In this document: piece after piece, positions 32,176-40,765 of the stretch | How positions within the stretch are numbered: the first letter of the stretch is position 1 | How the letters are laid out: every line of letters begins with the position of its first letter | Assembly (NCBI GenBank): GCA_944389235.1 | Contig: CALXLO010000008.1 | Span: forward strand, 1 to 40,801 | Direction: 5' to 3' | Source: an uncultured Alphaproteobacteria bacterium | GTDB lineage: Bacteria; Pseudomonadota; Alphaproteobacteria; Rs-D84 | Length of the DNA stretch: 40,801 nucleotides | The notes under the pieces: model-generated | What the model was told of the DNA's origin: nothing | Databases searched by the model: none | The model's input: only the letters and a program-made list of their open reading frames with translations | Program-made: the position numbers and the translations under genes

Positions 32176-32435
32176 TGTATAATAAATCAAACGGCGCAAT
32201 AGGGATTTTAGATTTTTTGCGCAACAGTTGGTTTTTAATCGCCTTTATCGCCGGGGTTATATATTGGGCTGCGCGTCAAGATTCATCATGGGCAGAACTG
32301 GAACGCACAGACCACAGATTGACTGCGCTGGAAAATCGCACGACGATACTTGAAACCGGCATAGGTCAACTGCAAATAAAATTGGATACAATTCGTGAAG
32401 ATGTTGCATTAATAAAAACCGCTGTGATACAGTAA
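32175..32435 (+). CDS. membrane/coiled-coil phage protein (spanin- or holin-associated-like)
   Basis: The 86-residue product has one N-terminal hydrophobic segment (SWFLIAFIAGVIYWAA, about residues 18-34) and then a predicted coiled coil (LERTDHRLTALENRTTILE, IGQLQIKLDTIREDVALI). The arrangement fits Rz-like or holin-accessory proteins in phage lysis regions. Its position after the portal gene is common in related prophages. A strong terminator follows. Confidence 0.6.
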   Translation: MYNKSNGAIGILDFLRNSWFLIAFIAGVIYWAARQDSSWAELERTDHRLTALENRTTILETGIGQLQIKLDTIREDVALIKTAVIQ

Positions 32436-32463
32436 AAAATCCCGCAATCGCGGGATTTTTTTT
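32436..32463. terminator. terminator after the portal operon
   Basis: AATCCCGC and GCGGGATT pair around AATC, followed by eight T. An A-run precedes it, so it may also end the reverse lipoprotein gene. Confidence 0.8.
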
Positions 32464-32466
32464 ATT

Positions 32467-32613
32467 TTAGCATCCTGTGGCGGAACCAATCCACTTAGAA
32501 ATTGAAATATCTTTATGCAGCAGGAAATCGTATTCACAATTACCAGATTTATAATGTCCCATACATGCAGATAATGTTAATACGGCAACCAGCGCCAATA
32601 TAACTTTTTTCAT
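32467..32613 (-). CDS. tiny lipoprotein (48 residues)
   Basis: The frame from ATG 32613 to TAA at 32469-32467 encodes a signal peptide with lipobox LSAC (MKKVILALVAVLTLSAC), then about 30 residues including HYKSGNCEYDFLLHKDI and ending in Cys. Two further cysteines could pair. The SD AAGGAG precedes ATG at good distance. Such very small lipoproteins are usually missed by gene finders. There is no phage signature; it lies between two virion gene groups. Confidence 0.7.
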   Translation of the reverse strand: MKKVILALVAVLTLSACMGHYKSGNCEYDFLLHKDISISKWIGSATGC

Positions 32614-32683
32614 TTTTTACTCCTTTTGGCGTTCAAGAACATAGTCCTATTATACATAAAACATATTTATGGTGCAAGGCACT

Positions 32684-33025
32684 TTATATCGCGCCGCGAA
32701 TCCATTTGATTGTGCATGGGGTAATAACAATCATATCAAATCGTGCGTCGTTCATCCAATGTGTTTGGGTAATATATGTTTCTGCGGCGCGTCGTAAACG
32801 CATTGCCTGGGATGGTGGGATGGCGTTCAGTCCAGTTGCGATGTTCGGGCGATATTTAACCTCTATAAACACCAACAAATTTTTGCGGCGGGCGATTATA
32901 TCAATTTCTGCGCGACCAGTATGATGACCCGTTGTATATCGTCGTCGCAGTATGCGAAACCCATGTAAACGCAAATATATACATGCAACAGTTTCGCTAA
33001 TCAGTCCAGCATAATAACTTGTCAT
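32684..33025 (-). CDS. yraN: YraN/UPF0102 family endonuclease-like protein
   Basis: The 113-residue product starts from ATG 33025. Motifs are SETVACIYLRLHGFRILRRR, G..EIDIIARRKNLLVFIEV and KYR, i.e. the Glu-Asp-Glu-x-Lys core of a Holliday-junction-resolvase-like nuclease fold. It is a conserved bacterial family of unclear function, often beside rsmI or rnhB in other genomes. A TATAAA box ends 9 nt before ATG and no SD is visible. It separates the Mtd-N-like tail gene from the rest of the virion cluster. Confidence 0.85.
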   Translation of the reverse strand: MTSYYAGLISETVACIYLRLHGFRILRRRYTTGHHTGRAEIDIIARRKNLLVFIEVKYRPNIATGLNAIPPSQAMRLRRAAETYITQTHWMNDARFDMIVITPCTIKWIRGAI

Positions 33026-33078
33026 GCTGAAAATTTTATAACAATTTTTAACCCATATAAATAAAAAAAAGGAAAAAT

Positions 33079-33579
33079 ATGTCAAGACAAATACAAATTC
33101 GCCGTGGTACAGCATCTGAACACGATAATTTCACCGGCGCAATCGGTGAAATTACAATGGATACAACAAATAATACATTGCGTGTTCACGATGGTCAAAC
33201 AATTGGTGGCACCGCATTAGCCAAAGAAAGTGAAATACCGTCTGATATAAATATTGCAGATTATGTTATCGCGACCCAACTGCCCAGTTCAGAAAACAAT
33301 TGGCAATGGTATCGTAAATATAAATCAGGTTGGGTGGAACAAGGCGGTTTTTTACCAAATAAAAACGGGTCTGGGACAATACAGTTAATAATTCCGTTGA
33401 CCAGTGCGCCGGCTGTGGTCAGTTTTGTACCGGTAAATAATTCGGGCACGCCATGGGCCAGTGGTCAGGCAAATCCAGAATATAATTATTCTGCATCCAG
33501 CGGAACTGCAATTGCCTATGTTGTTAATGATGGTCGGCAACAGATGTTTTGGTGGGCTGCTGGTATGGCAGCATCGTAA
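33079..33579 (+). CDS. tail fibre/receptor-binding-like protein with Mtd-N-type domain
   Basis: The 166-residue product starts MSRQIQIRRGTASEHDNFTG, then GEITMDTTNNTLRVHDGQT, which is the major-tropism-determinant N-terminal/phage tail repeat found at the N-terminus of many tail-tip proteins. The C-terminal 100 residues (NNWQWYRKYKSGWVEQGG, FVPVNNSGTPWASGQ, FWWAAGM) form a beta-rich domain seen at the ends of fibres. It likely recognises a surface receptor. AAAGGAAA precedes ATG. It lies directly before the reverse-strand polysaccharide operon. Confidence 0.72.
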   Translation: MSRQIQIRRGTASEHDNFTGAIGEITMDTTNNTLRVHDGQTIGGTALAKESEIPSDINIADYVIATQLPSSENNWQWYRKYKSGWVEQGGFLPNKNGSGTIQLIIPLTSAPAVVSFVPVNNSGTPWASGQANPEYNYSASSGTAIAYVVNDGRQQMFWWAAGMAAS

Positions 33580-33607
33580 ACATAAAGCCGGTTTTACCGA
33601 CTTTATG
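33579..33607. terminator. hairpin between tail gene and gmd
   Basis: CATAAAG-cCGG pairs with CCGa-CTTTATG around TTTTA; it can end both convergent units, although T-runs are short. Confidence 0.55.
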
Positions 33608-33608
33608 T

Positions 33609-34691
33609 TTATTCTTGTGGATTAAATACAGTAAACCCATTGTCGCGCAATATTTTTTCGCGTTTGGCCAGTTGCAAATCAGATTCAATCATTTCGTGTA
33701 CCAGCGATTTCAAATCATATTTCGGTTTCCAGCCCAGTTTTGTTTGCGCTTTTGTACTGTCGCCTAATAACAAATCAACTTCGGCAGGACGGAAATATCG
33801 CGGGTCAACTTCTATTAAAACACGACCTGTTTTTGAATCAATGCCGCGTTCGTTCAGACCAGTGCCGACAAATTCAATATTTATCCCCAGTTCTGCGAAT
33901 GCCATTTTACAAAAATCGCGTATAGATGTTGTAACGCCGGTGGCCAGCACAAAATCGTCGGGCGTGTCAGATTGTAAAATTTGCCACATACCATATACAT
34001 AATCTTTGGCATGTCCCCAATCGCGTTTGGCTGACAGGTTGCCTAGATATAATTTATCTTGCAGACCAACAGATATTCTGGTTGCCGCCATAGTAATTTT
34101 TCTGGTTACAAATGTTTCGCCACGACGCGGAGATTCATGATTAAACAAAATTCCATTAGACGCAAACATTCCGAAACTTTCACGATAATTCACTGTAATC
34201 CAATACGCATACAGTTTTGCAACTGCATACGGTGAACGCGGATAGAACGGTGTGCATTCATTTTGCTTTGGTGCCTGGATTAATCCGTATAGTTCAGATG
34301 TAGATGCCTGGTAAAACCGTATTTTTTCAGACATTTTATTGTTGCGTATCGCTTCTAATAATCGCAGTGTTCCCATTGCATCACAGTCTGCGGTATATTC
34401 TGGGCAATCCCAAGAAACTTTTACATGGCTTTGTGCCCCCAGATTATATATTTCATCTGGGCATATTTCTTGGATTAAACGACTAAGATTAGATGAATCT
34501 GTCAAGTCCCCATAATGCAGAAAAAAGTTTGAATCAGAATGTACATCTTGGAACAAGTGGTCAATACGCGTTGTGTTAAACGACGACGCACGGCGTTTTA
34601 TGCCATGAACTTCATATCCTTGGTCCAACAGTAATTCTGCTAAATAAGACCCATCTTGACCAGTGATACCTGTAATAAGTGCGGTTTTCAT
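33609..34691 (-). CDS. gmd: GDP-mannose 4,6-dehydratase
   Basis: The 360-residue enzyme converts GDP-mannose to GDP-4-keto-6-deoxymannose with NADP. Seen are the Rossmann motif [27 protein letters not shown], the catalytic [10 protein letters not shown] (YxxxK) and [18 protein letters not shown] typical of Gmd. This is the last gene of the operon as transcribed, and its product feeds the ColD-like and Fcl/ColC-like enzymes encoded upstream. Confidence 0.96.
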   Translation of the reverse strand: MKTALITGITGQDGSYLAELLLDQGYEVHGIKRRASSFNTTRIDHLFQDVHSDSNFFLHYGDLTDSSNLSRLIQEICPDEIYNLGAQSHVKVSWDCPEYTADCDAMGTLRLLEAIRNNKMSEKIRFYQASTSELYGLIQAPKQNECTPFYPRSPYAVAKLYAYWITVNYRESFGMFASNGILFNHESPRRGETFVTRKITMAATRISVGLQDKLYLGNLSAKRDWGHAKDYVYGMWQILQSDTPDDFVLATGVTTSIRDFCKMAFAELGINIEFVGTGLNERGIDSKTGRVLIEVDPRYFRPAEVDLLLGDSTKAQTKLGWKPKYDLKSLVHEMIESDLQLAKREKILRDNGFTVFNPQE

Positions 34692-34716
34692 AGGTGCCCC
34701 CCTTTGTGTTTGTTTA

Positions 34717-35568
34717 TTAAAATTTTATCCATTGTTCTGGCACGATGTCATTTGGTTTATTATCGGCAAACCATTGATTGGGCGCAATAACAATTTTATT
34801 TTTATTGGTATTCAGCCATGCACCCCACCAAGAAAAAGATGAATTTGCAATTATGTTATGTTTACAATTTCGCATCAGTTCCATATCAAAATATCCACGG
34901 CTGGCGGTGTTTATATCAACAACAGTTGATGGATGCTTTATATTCAGATTTTCTTGCACCCATTTTGGGTCGTCCGAAAATAAAAAGAAGTGTGGTGCAT
35001 CCACGCGTTCTGCAACATAGTCAATTGCGCGTGTGTAATAATCCAGACTGCATAACCCATGAACATGTTGCAGTTTTACATAATCACCGCGTCGTACATG
35101 TAATGATACAGAATTACATGCACAGATTTTATCGCGCATTTTCAAATTTTCTGTGTTCAGTGGTATACGCAATGTAAAATCACGGCAGATTTTATCACGA
35201 TATTTTGCGAAATACATTTCTGTTTGAAAATATCCACGAAAATTTATATTACCAACTTGGCGTAAATACAGCGGATTATATTTCATATTGTCGTTTTCAG
35301 ATATAATCCGTGGATGACGCAATGCAGATATACTAAAATGATGCAATGGCGGCACATGTGGCGCGTTGTTAAATTTTTGGATATCGGTTTCAGACGCGAA
35401 CTTGGCGTTTATATTGAATATATCCAGTTGATACGGCCAAGTTTTGTATTCATTAAAAGTCTGCTTGTTCAGGCGCGCATTTAATAAATGTTTTTCATTG
35501 TACGCGACCATAAACGCGTATTGAAACATTTGATTCCCCAGTCCGCCGATTAAATCAACAATAACCAT
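34717..35568 (-). CDS. GT11 alpha-1,2-fucosyltransferase-like glycosyltransferase
   Basis: The 283-residue product has the N-terminal [13 protein letters not shown] nucleotide-sugar motif, [10 protein letters not shown] (the alpha-1,2/alpha-1,6 fucosyltransferase signature) and [10 protein letters not shown]. Enzymes of this family move fucose from GDP-fucose; colitose transfer from GDP-colitose is also known for related enzymes. It would decorate the glycan with a 6-deoxyhexose made by the neighbours. It lies 25 nt upstream of gmd in transcription order and 3 nt after the ColD-like gene. Confidence 0.88.
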   Translation of the reverse strand: MVIVDLIGGLGNQMFQYAFMVAYNEKHLLNARLNKQTFNEYKTWPYQLDIFNINAKFASETDIQKFNNAPHVPPLHHFSISALRHPRIISENDNMKYNPLYLRQVGNINFRGYFQTEMYFAKYRDKICRDFTLRIPLNTENLKMRDKICACNSVSLHVRRGDYVKLQHVHGLCSLDYYTRAIDYVAERVDAPHFFLFSDDPKWVQENLNIKHPSTVVDINTASRGYFDMELMRNCKHNIIANSSFSWWGAWLNTNKNKIVIAPNQWFADNKPNDIVPEQWIKF

Positions 35569-35571
35569 ATT

Positions 35572-36759
35572 TTATTTCCTTGATTTAATAAATTCATCTA
35601 TGGTTTGTGCCAAATAGTCTATTTTATCAGTTATATCAAATTGATGATTTCCGACAAATAAACCGTTTTTATCCAAATTTGCAGCATTTTTCATTTCGCC
35701 AAAAATTTCATAATCAAAATATTTTAATACTTCATTTTTAGTAAAATCACCGGCAACAATTGGTCTGGTATCTATACCGGCATCGGTTAAAAACTTTACA
35801 AATTCGTCGCGCTGGATGCCAGATTCTGGTTTTAATATCAATGAAAATCCAAACCAACTGGGGTTGCCGATTGCAGATTGTATCAAGAAATATGGATTAT
35901 CATGAAATTTAGATTGAAAATATTGTGCATTTTTGCGTCGCCACATATTAAATTCTGGCAATTTTTTTAATTGTTGAATACCAACTGCGGCTTCGATTTC
36001 CAATGGTCTGACATTATAGCCAGGTAATACAAATCTGAAACTTTCATAAAACGCATTATCGCTTTTTTTGCCGCATACCAAATTGTCTGACGGTAAATTA
36101 CGCGTCCATCCGTGTGCGCGCAGGCATAACAGTATATGATACAATTCTGTATCATCGGTTATAATTACCCCGCCTTCCATAGTAGATATATGGTGCGAGA
36201 AAAATGTAGAAAATGTCCCCATTATGCCAAAAGTACCAGTCTTTTTACCGTTCAAATCTGCACCCATTGATTCACAATTATCTTCGACCAAGATAATATC
36301 TGTATCGCGTATCAGTTCTTGGATTACGGTAAAATCATTTGGATTCCCCAGTAAATTAACCGCCATAATCGCACGCGTCTGCGGGGTAATTGCCCTGCGC
36401 AATGCAGATAAATCGTAATTTAGTGTGTTTATATCAATATCAACGAATTTCAGTTTTAATCCATATTGTTGCAACGGATAATATGTCGTAGACCAAGATA
36501 CCGCCGGAACAATAATTTCATCGCCGCGTTTTAATGGGTTGTGTTGTCTGAAAAACAATGACGCAATCATTAATAAATTTGCACTGGACCCCGAATTAAC
36601 CATTACCGCATATTTTGCGCCCATAAATTCTGCGAATTGTTTTTCGTATTCAACAACATTTTTACCCATTGTTGTAAAGCCGGATTCCAAGACGGAATTA
36701 ATTGCATCCAGTTCTTCGGTTCCCCAACTGCTGGTGGCCAGTTCATAATGTTTTGTCAT
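35572..36759 (-). CDS. DegT-fold dehydratase resembling GDP-4-keto-6-deoxymannose 3-dehydratase (ColD)
   Basis: The 395-residue PLP-fold protein has IIVPAVSWSTTYYPLQQYGL, LVEDNCESMGADLNGKKTG and, where DegT/DnrJ aminotransferases have the PLP-binding Lys, a His-containing segment (TFFSHHISTMEGG). Replacement of that Lys by His marks the 3-dehydratases (ColD, and CDP-sugar analogues such as RfbH). With Gmd and an Fcl-like reductase beside it, removal of the 3-OH in colitose synthesis is the best reading. The alternative would be a GDP-perosamine-type aminotransferase, which the missing Lys argues against. Confidence 0.8.
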   Translation of the reverse strand: MTKHYELATSSWGTEELDAINSVLESGFTTMGKNVVEYEKQFAEFMGAKYAVMVNSGSSANLLMIASLFFRQHNPLKRGDEIIVPAVSWSTTYYPLQQYGLKLKFVDIDINTLNYDLSALRRAITPQTRAIMAVNLLGNPNDFTVIQELIRDTDIILVEDNCESMGADLNGKKTGTFGIMGTFSTFFSHHISTMEGGVIITDDTELYHILLCLRAHGWTRNLPSDNLVCGKKSDNAFYESFRFVLPGYNVRPLEIEAAVGIQQLKKLPEFNMWRRKNAQYFQSKFHDNPYFLIQSAIGNPSWFGFSLILKPESGIQRDEFVKFLTDAGIDTRPIVAGDFTKNEVLKYFDYEIFGEMKNAANLDKNGLFVGNHQFDITDKIDYLAQTIDEFIKSRK

Positions 36760-37679
36760 TTTGTATGCTCCATTTTATAAAATTTATATGTTTCGCGTAT
36801 TCCGTCGACCAGTTTGGTTTTAGGCTGCCATCCAAATTTTGTTTGTCGTGATATATCCAACAGTTTTTGCTGCATTCCCACAGGTTTACTGACATCATGG
36901 GTAAAATCGCCATGGTATTCGATTACATCTTGGATAATTTGATAATATTCGTTAATTGTATAATCACGCCCAACGCCAACATTCATCAAGTTTGGAACTT
37001 GATTAAAATTTTGAACAGCGCATGCGATACAGTCAGCTAAATCGCCAGCATATAAAAATTCGCGTCGCGCATTTCCATCGCCCCAGATTGTAACAGATGG
37101 TGCACCCGCCATTTTTGCGTCATGTATCTTTCTAATTGCCGCCGGTATCATGTGCGAATTAGATTCACCAAACTTATCATACTTGCCATATAAATTACAA
37201 GGTATCAAAGTTTTATATTGAAAATCTGGATATTCGCGTGAAATATATTCACACATTTTTAACACGGACAATTTTGCCAATGCGTATCCTTCATTTGTTG
37301 GTTCTAATTCACCACGCAGTATATATTCTTCTTTTAATGGTTGTATATAGTTGCGCGGATATGCACACGACGAAGACAGATTTATAAACCGTTTAATTCC
37401 GATACTTTTAGCGGCACGAACCAAATTAATTCCCATTACGGCATTTTCGGTAAAGTATTCATATAAATAATTCATATTTGCCTGAATCCCGCCAACTTTG
37501 CCGGCGCAATGGATGATAAAGTCGGGCTTGGTATCACCCAAAAATTGATATACACGATTATAATCTGTTAAATCCAGTTCACTTGACCGTGGTGTAATCA
37601 GTGTATGTGTTTTTATATACGGATTTTCGATAACATTCCGACCAACCATCCCCCCAGAACCTGTTACAAACAATTTCAT
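36756..37679 (-). CDS. GDP-L-fucose/GDP-L-colitose synthase (Fcl/ColC-like)
   Basis: The 307-residue short-chain dehydrogenase has VTGSGGMVGRNV, the Ser in NLSSSCAYP, YALAKLSVLKM (YxxxK), NLYGKYDKFGESNSHMIPA and WGDGNARREFLYAGDLAD, as in GDP-fucose synthase. Both enzymes epimerise C3/C5 and reduce C4 with NADPH; ColC handles the 3,6-dideoxy sugar. The ColD-like neighbour favours colitose, but Gmd plus this enzyme alone would give GDP-L-fucose. It overlaps both neighbours by 4 nt (ATGA type). Confidence 0.85.
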   Translation of the reverse strand: MKLFVTGSGGMVGRNVIENPYIKTHTLITPRSSELDLTDYNRVYQFLGDTKPDFIIHCAGKVGGIQANMNYLYEYFTENAVMGINLVRAAKSIGIKRFINLSSSCAYPRNYIQPLKEEYILRGELEPTNEGYALAKLSVLKMCEYISREYPDFQYKTLIPCNLYGKYDKFGESNSHMIPAAIRKIHDAKMAGAPSVTIWGDGNARREFLYAGDLADCIACAVQNFNQVPNLMNVGVGRDYTINEYYQIIQDVIEYHGDFTHDVSKPVGMQQKLLDISRQTKFGWQPKTKLVDGIRETYKFYKMEHTK

Positions 37680-38545
37680 AAATTTAATCCTTTTTTATTG
37701 TGAACATATCTTTTATCAAAAGTATGCCGGGCGGTACGATTAAATATAAATATTCTTATTATTCTGCCCATCCAACGCGGCAGTTTGAATCCTGGGGCAA
37801 CATCATTTCCGTTGATGAAAATATCAGACAATATATTTTGATATTTGGGATTTGTGGTTAAATAATCCAAAATATTTTGTTGAATTTTTCTAGAATTATT
37901 TAATTGAATATCTGATTTTGTCGCGCTGATGTTTTCACCATGCCAACGATAATCCAATAAAATATCTGGCAGATTCTGAATTTCTGTGTATCGTATCATT
38001 CGCGACCATAATTCATAATCTTCGGCGTGCTGGTATTCCGGGTCATAGTACAATTGATATTTTCGCAACACAGATGTACGCATCATAACCGTTGGATGTG
38101 CAACACAGCATTGTTTTAACAAGTCCAGAATTTTAACATCGCACGGCAGTGTTATTAACGCAGATTTTGTGCCAAACATTTGATATGCGCCACCCAGTAA
38201 CCCTGTGCCAGGATGCGCGTCCATATATTTAACCTGTAATTCCAGACGATTTTTGCGCGCAATATCATCACTGTCCATGCGTGCGATATATTCACCACGA
38301 CATAAATCCAGTCCTTGATTTAATACAGCAACCAAACCGCTGTTAACATGATTATTTATAAATCGTATTCTGTTATCATGTTGTTCGTATTCATGAACAA
38401 TATTTGGCGTGTTATCCGTACTGCCATCATTAACGATAATAAGTTCAAAATCTGTAAAAGTTTGATTTAATACAGATTCAATCGCAGCGCCAATATATTT
38501 TTCTGCGTTATATGCCGGCATTAAAACAGAAACCCGCGGATTCAT
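37676..38545 (-). CDS. family 2 glycosyltransferase
   Basis: The 289-residue product has the GT-A start RVSVLMPAYNAEKYIGAAIE, FELIIVNDGSTDNT, the metal-binding DSDD (residues 91-94) and AHPTVMMRTSVLRKY, with YELWSRM for the acceptor site. It lacks membrane segments and a long C-terminal extension. It should transfer one sugar of the polysaccharide repeat, but its specificity is unknown. Confidence 0.9.
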   Translation of the reverse strand: MNPRVSVLMPAYNAEKYIGAAIESVLNQTFTDFELIIVNDGSTDNTPNIVHEYEQHDNRIRFINNHVNSGLVAVLNQGLDLCRGEYIARMDSDDIARKNRLELQVKYMDAHPGTGLLGGAYQMFGTKSALITLPCDVKILDLLKQCCVAHPTVMMRTSVLRKYQLYYDPEYQHAEDYELWSRMIRYTEIQNLPDILLDYRWHGENISATKSDIQLNNSRKIQQNILDYLTTNPKYQNILSDIFINGNDVAPGFKLPRWMGRIIRIFIFNRTARHTFDKRYVHNKKGLNL

Positions 38546-39382
38546 TTATTTATCCTTTACTTGTGTACCCAAACAACTAATATCCTGTTGAGTGTTTTTA
38601 ATTTTATATATTGGTATCTTGAAAATTTTGATTTTATTATCTTGGATTCTGAAAAAGAACCGCGTAATTTTACGCCTGTATCGTGATTTTATGTATTTTG
38701 ATATATCTGGATATTTTTTATGTAATAATCGTACTAATTTAATATGTTTCTTTTTGTTTTGCATATTACGCGATTCGTCAACATTTTTGATACGATAAAA
38801 AAATAATATTTCTGGTACGCGATAAATTTTTTTATTATGTAAAAATAAAAAGTTTAACCATAAATCATAATCTTCCAGTGCGATATTAAAATCCGTTGAA
38901 TATCCACCAGTTTTCAAAAAATCAGATTTGCGAAACAGGGCGGCATTAACCAAACAATTGTTAAATGCCATATTGTATTTTGTCGGTTGTGGCAAGTACA
39001 TTTCTTGGTTCTGGTTGCCAAACAGCATAACGCGACAGGTTATAATATCACCCAATTTTGATTTGATTGCATTATATAATAATTCCAGTGCGTTTGGCGC
39101 GATAAAATCATCGCTGTCCAGTGGAAAAATATATTTCCCACAAGCTGTGGCAATTGCATTGTTTCGCGCAGCAACGACCCCCATATTTTTTTGATTTATA
39201 ATTTTTATACGATTGTCAGTTGCCGCATACTGATTTAATATTTCTGCACTGTTATCTGTACTGCCATCATTTATACAAATTATTTCCAAATCATTAAATG
39301 TTTGACCAATTACACTATCTAGGCATTTAGACAGATATTTTGCGGTATTATAAACAGGGATAATAACGCTGATTTCTGGCAT
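38546..39382 (-). CDS. family 2 glycosyltransferase
   Basis: The 278-residue product has EISVIIPVYNTAKYLSKCLD, LEIICINDGSTDNS, GVVAARNNAIATACG, the FPLDSDDF metal site and ALEDYDLWLNFLFL with the catalytic-base region. The C-terminus is Lys-rich (YRRKITRFFFRIQDNKIKIF). Its ribosome site lies between the two transferase genes with almost no gap. Residues at the acceptor site differ from those of its neighbours, so it likely makes a different linkage. Confidence 0.9.
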   Translation of the reverse strand: MPEISVIIPVYNTAKYLSKCLDSVIGQTFNDLEIICINDGSTDNSAEILNQYAATDNRIKIINQKNMGVVAARNNAIATACGKYIFPLDSDDFIAPNALELLYNAIKSKLGDIITCRVMLFGNQNQEMYLPQPTKYNMAFNNCLVNAALFRKSDFLKTGGYSTDFNIALEDYDLWLNFLFLHNKKIYRVPEILFFYRIKNVDESRNMQNKKKHIKLVRLLHKKYPDISKYIKSRYRRKITRFFFRIQDNKIKIFKIPIYKIKNTQQDISCLGTQVKDK

Positions 39383-39388
39383 AATTAT

Positions 39389-40231
39389 TTACCTCCGTTT
39401 AATTTTTATAATTGGGATACATTCAAACAGTTGTATCCAATTATGTTTAATTTTTATCAATGGAATAAACCCGAACAGTCGCAGTCGGAATTGTGTTCCA
39501 GATTTGGGTATGATTTTGTATAACTCTGCGGTGTATGCGGGATATTTATTTTGCAATTCCAATGCAATATTTTTATGTGCCATAGCCATTTTTTTACGCT
39601 GATTAATCGTTGTCATGCAATCATGTGTCCTGTATTTAACCAAGACATCTTGAATATTATAAAAATGCGTAAACGCCATTAATTGTGCAAATAAACGGTA
39701 ATCTTCGGCTGGACTGAAAAAATCTTCGTATTCAATATTGTTTTGTGTTAATACAGATTTGCGTATCATACATGCGGTATGCGCAATAGGACATCCATCC
39801 ATTAACATAATTTTAATTTCTGTATCTGTTTCCGGTTTTGTATACAATTTATCGGTATTGCCAAAACCCTGTAATAAACCGGATACAACACCGACATGGG
39901 GATGTGTGTCTAGATATTGCACCTCTTGTTCCAGACGGCTTGGCACAGAAATATCATCGTGGTCAAATATGGCGACATATTCGCCATGGGCCATTTTTAA
40001 TAACTTGTTGCGTGATTTAGATATCCCCAGATTTTGTTCGTTTTTTATATATTGTATGCGTCTGTCAGAATATTCACTTATAACCGCATCCAGTTCGGTA
40101 TTGTCGGGACTGTCGTTCAAAATTAAAAATTCAAAATCTGTAAATGTTTGATTTAATATACTATCAATACATTCACGCAAATGTGCCGGATTTGTATTAT
40201 ATACAGGTGTTAATACTGATACGCGTGGCAT
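39389..40231 (-). CDS. family 2 glycosyltransferase
   Basis: The 280-residue product has RVSVLTPVYNTNPAHLRECI, FEFLILNDSPDNTE, GISKSRNKLLKMAHG, the metal site FDHDDISVPSR (DHDD) and AHTACMIRKSVL, then AEDYRLFAQL. The tail has two copies of an IPLIKIK/IPIIKIK motif, a C-terminal signature of many surface-polysaccharide transferases. It is the first recognised gene of the minus-strand operon. Confidence 0.9.
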   Translation of the reverse strand: MPRVSVLTPVYNTNPAHLRECIDSILNQTFTDFEFLILNDSPDNTELDAVISEYSDRRIQYIKNEQNLGISKSRNKLLKMAHGEYVAIFDHDDISVPSRLEQEVQYLDTHPHVGVVSGLLQGFGNTDKLYTKPETDTEIKIMLMDGCPIAHTACMIRKSVLTQNNIEYEDFFSPAEDYRLFAQLMAFTHFYNIQDVLVKYRTHDCMTTINQRKKMAMAHKNIALELQNKYPAYTAELYKIIPKSGTQFRLRLFGFIPLIKIKHNWIQLFECIPIIKIKRR

Positions 40232-40483
40232 AGCCTAAAAACCTTAAAATATAAACTTGATTTTTGGAAATCCGCAAAAAAAGAAAAACTGTTGTTTTTG
40301 GAAACAATGGTTTTTACATATACAAAAAACCAACAGCAGCATTATTATACGCCGCCGTAAATATTGTTAAGTGCAATTTGCACCGATAATTTTGTTTCTA
40401 AGTCACAGGTTTTCAATTTTTGATTGAAATCCAATGCTTAGTTTATATTGTTTATATGTCAAAGTAAAGAAAAATGTATATTA
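40232..40483. other. AT-rich gap before the polysaccharide operon
   Basis: No gene is seen. On the minus strand TTGACA is present (about 40459-40454) with TAAACT- and TAAGCA-like boxes at imperfect spacing, so the operon promoter may be here. A weak hairpin (GGTTTTT/AAAAACC) lies near 40309-40331. Confidence 0.3.
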
Positions 40484-40765
40484 TTATATATTTCGGTAGT
40501 ACCATACAGTTATCTTGAATATTTTTATACGGGTTATGTATTTATGTTGTTCTGTTCTGTATAAAAAACGCCAAATTTTATCGATACCCCATTTTATAAA
40601 CATAATCGGATGAAAGTTTGTTTGTACTAGTGGTGGATTAGATGTATCAGAAATAACATAACCTGCATGGTACACAACCTGGCCAAACACGCGTTCCATA
40701 ACATGTGCAAATTGCGCCGTGTGTGATTTAGTTGGTTTATCAAATAAATCTATACCAATATTCAT
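40484..40765 (-). CDS. short unknown protein, possibly a partial polysaccharide gene
   Basis: The 93-residue product has MNIGIDLFDKPTKSHTAQFA, then a central part with FGQVVYHAGYVISD and a basic, aromatic tail (ITRIKIFKITVWYYRNI). The tail resembles the short C-terminal motifs of the transferases downstream. I do not recognise the body. No clear SD precedes ATG and the window ends 36 nt beyond, so this may be the remnant of a longer gene or a small real gene. Confidence 0.4.
   Translation of the reverse strand: MNIGIDLFDKPTKSHTAQFAHVMERVFGQVVYHAGYVISDTSNPPLVQTNFHPIMFIKWGIDKIWRFLYRTEQHKYITRIKIFKITVWYYRNI

Larger units (their letters stand above)
19466..33579 (+). mobile_element. T7-like (short-tailed phage) virion gene cluster, interrupted by host genes
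   Basis: Virion genes in one direction: cell-wall hydrolase, holin-like protein, scaffold, H1-like protein, capsid, gp11-like and gp12-like tail tubular proteins, fibre adaptor, terminase (two pieces), portal, Bbp19-like protein, TM/coiled-coil protein and an Mtd-N-like tail protein. Reverse-strand blocks at 26511-29870 and 32467-33025 carry dnaB, regulators, a lipoprotein and yraN. I find no integrase, attachment-site duplication, RNA or DNA polymerase, small terminase or internal core protein. All virion genes except terminase are uninterrupted. Either a prophage remnant or a domesticated particle. Confidence 0.75.

Noticed and set aside
33025-33063. Leaderless promoter for yraN
   Set aside because: TATAAA ends 9 nt before ATG but no TTGnnn box exists at proper spacing, so it was left out of the leaderless set.
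33079-33579. Diversity-generating retroelement, given the Mtd-N- and Bbp19-like genes
   Set aside because: No reverse transcriptase and no template/variable repeat pair is visible.
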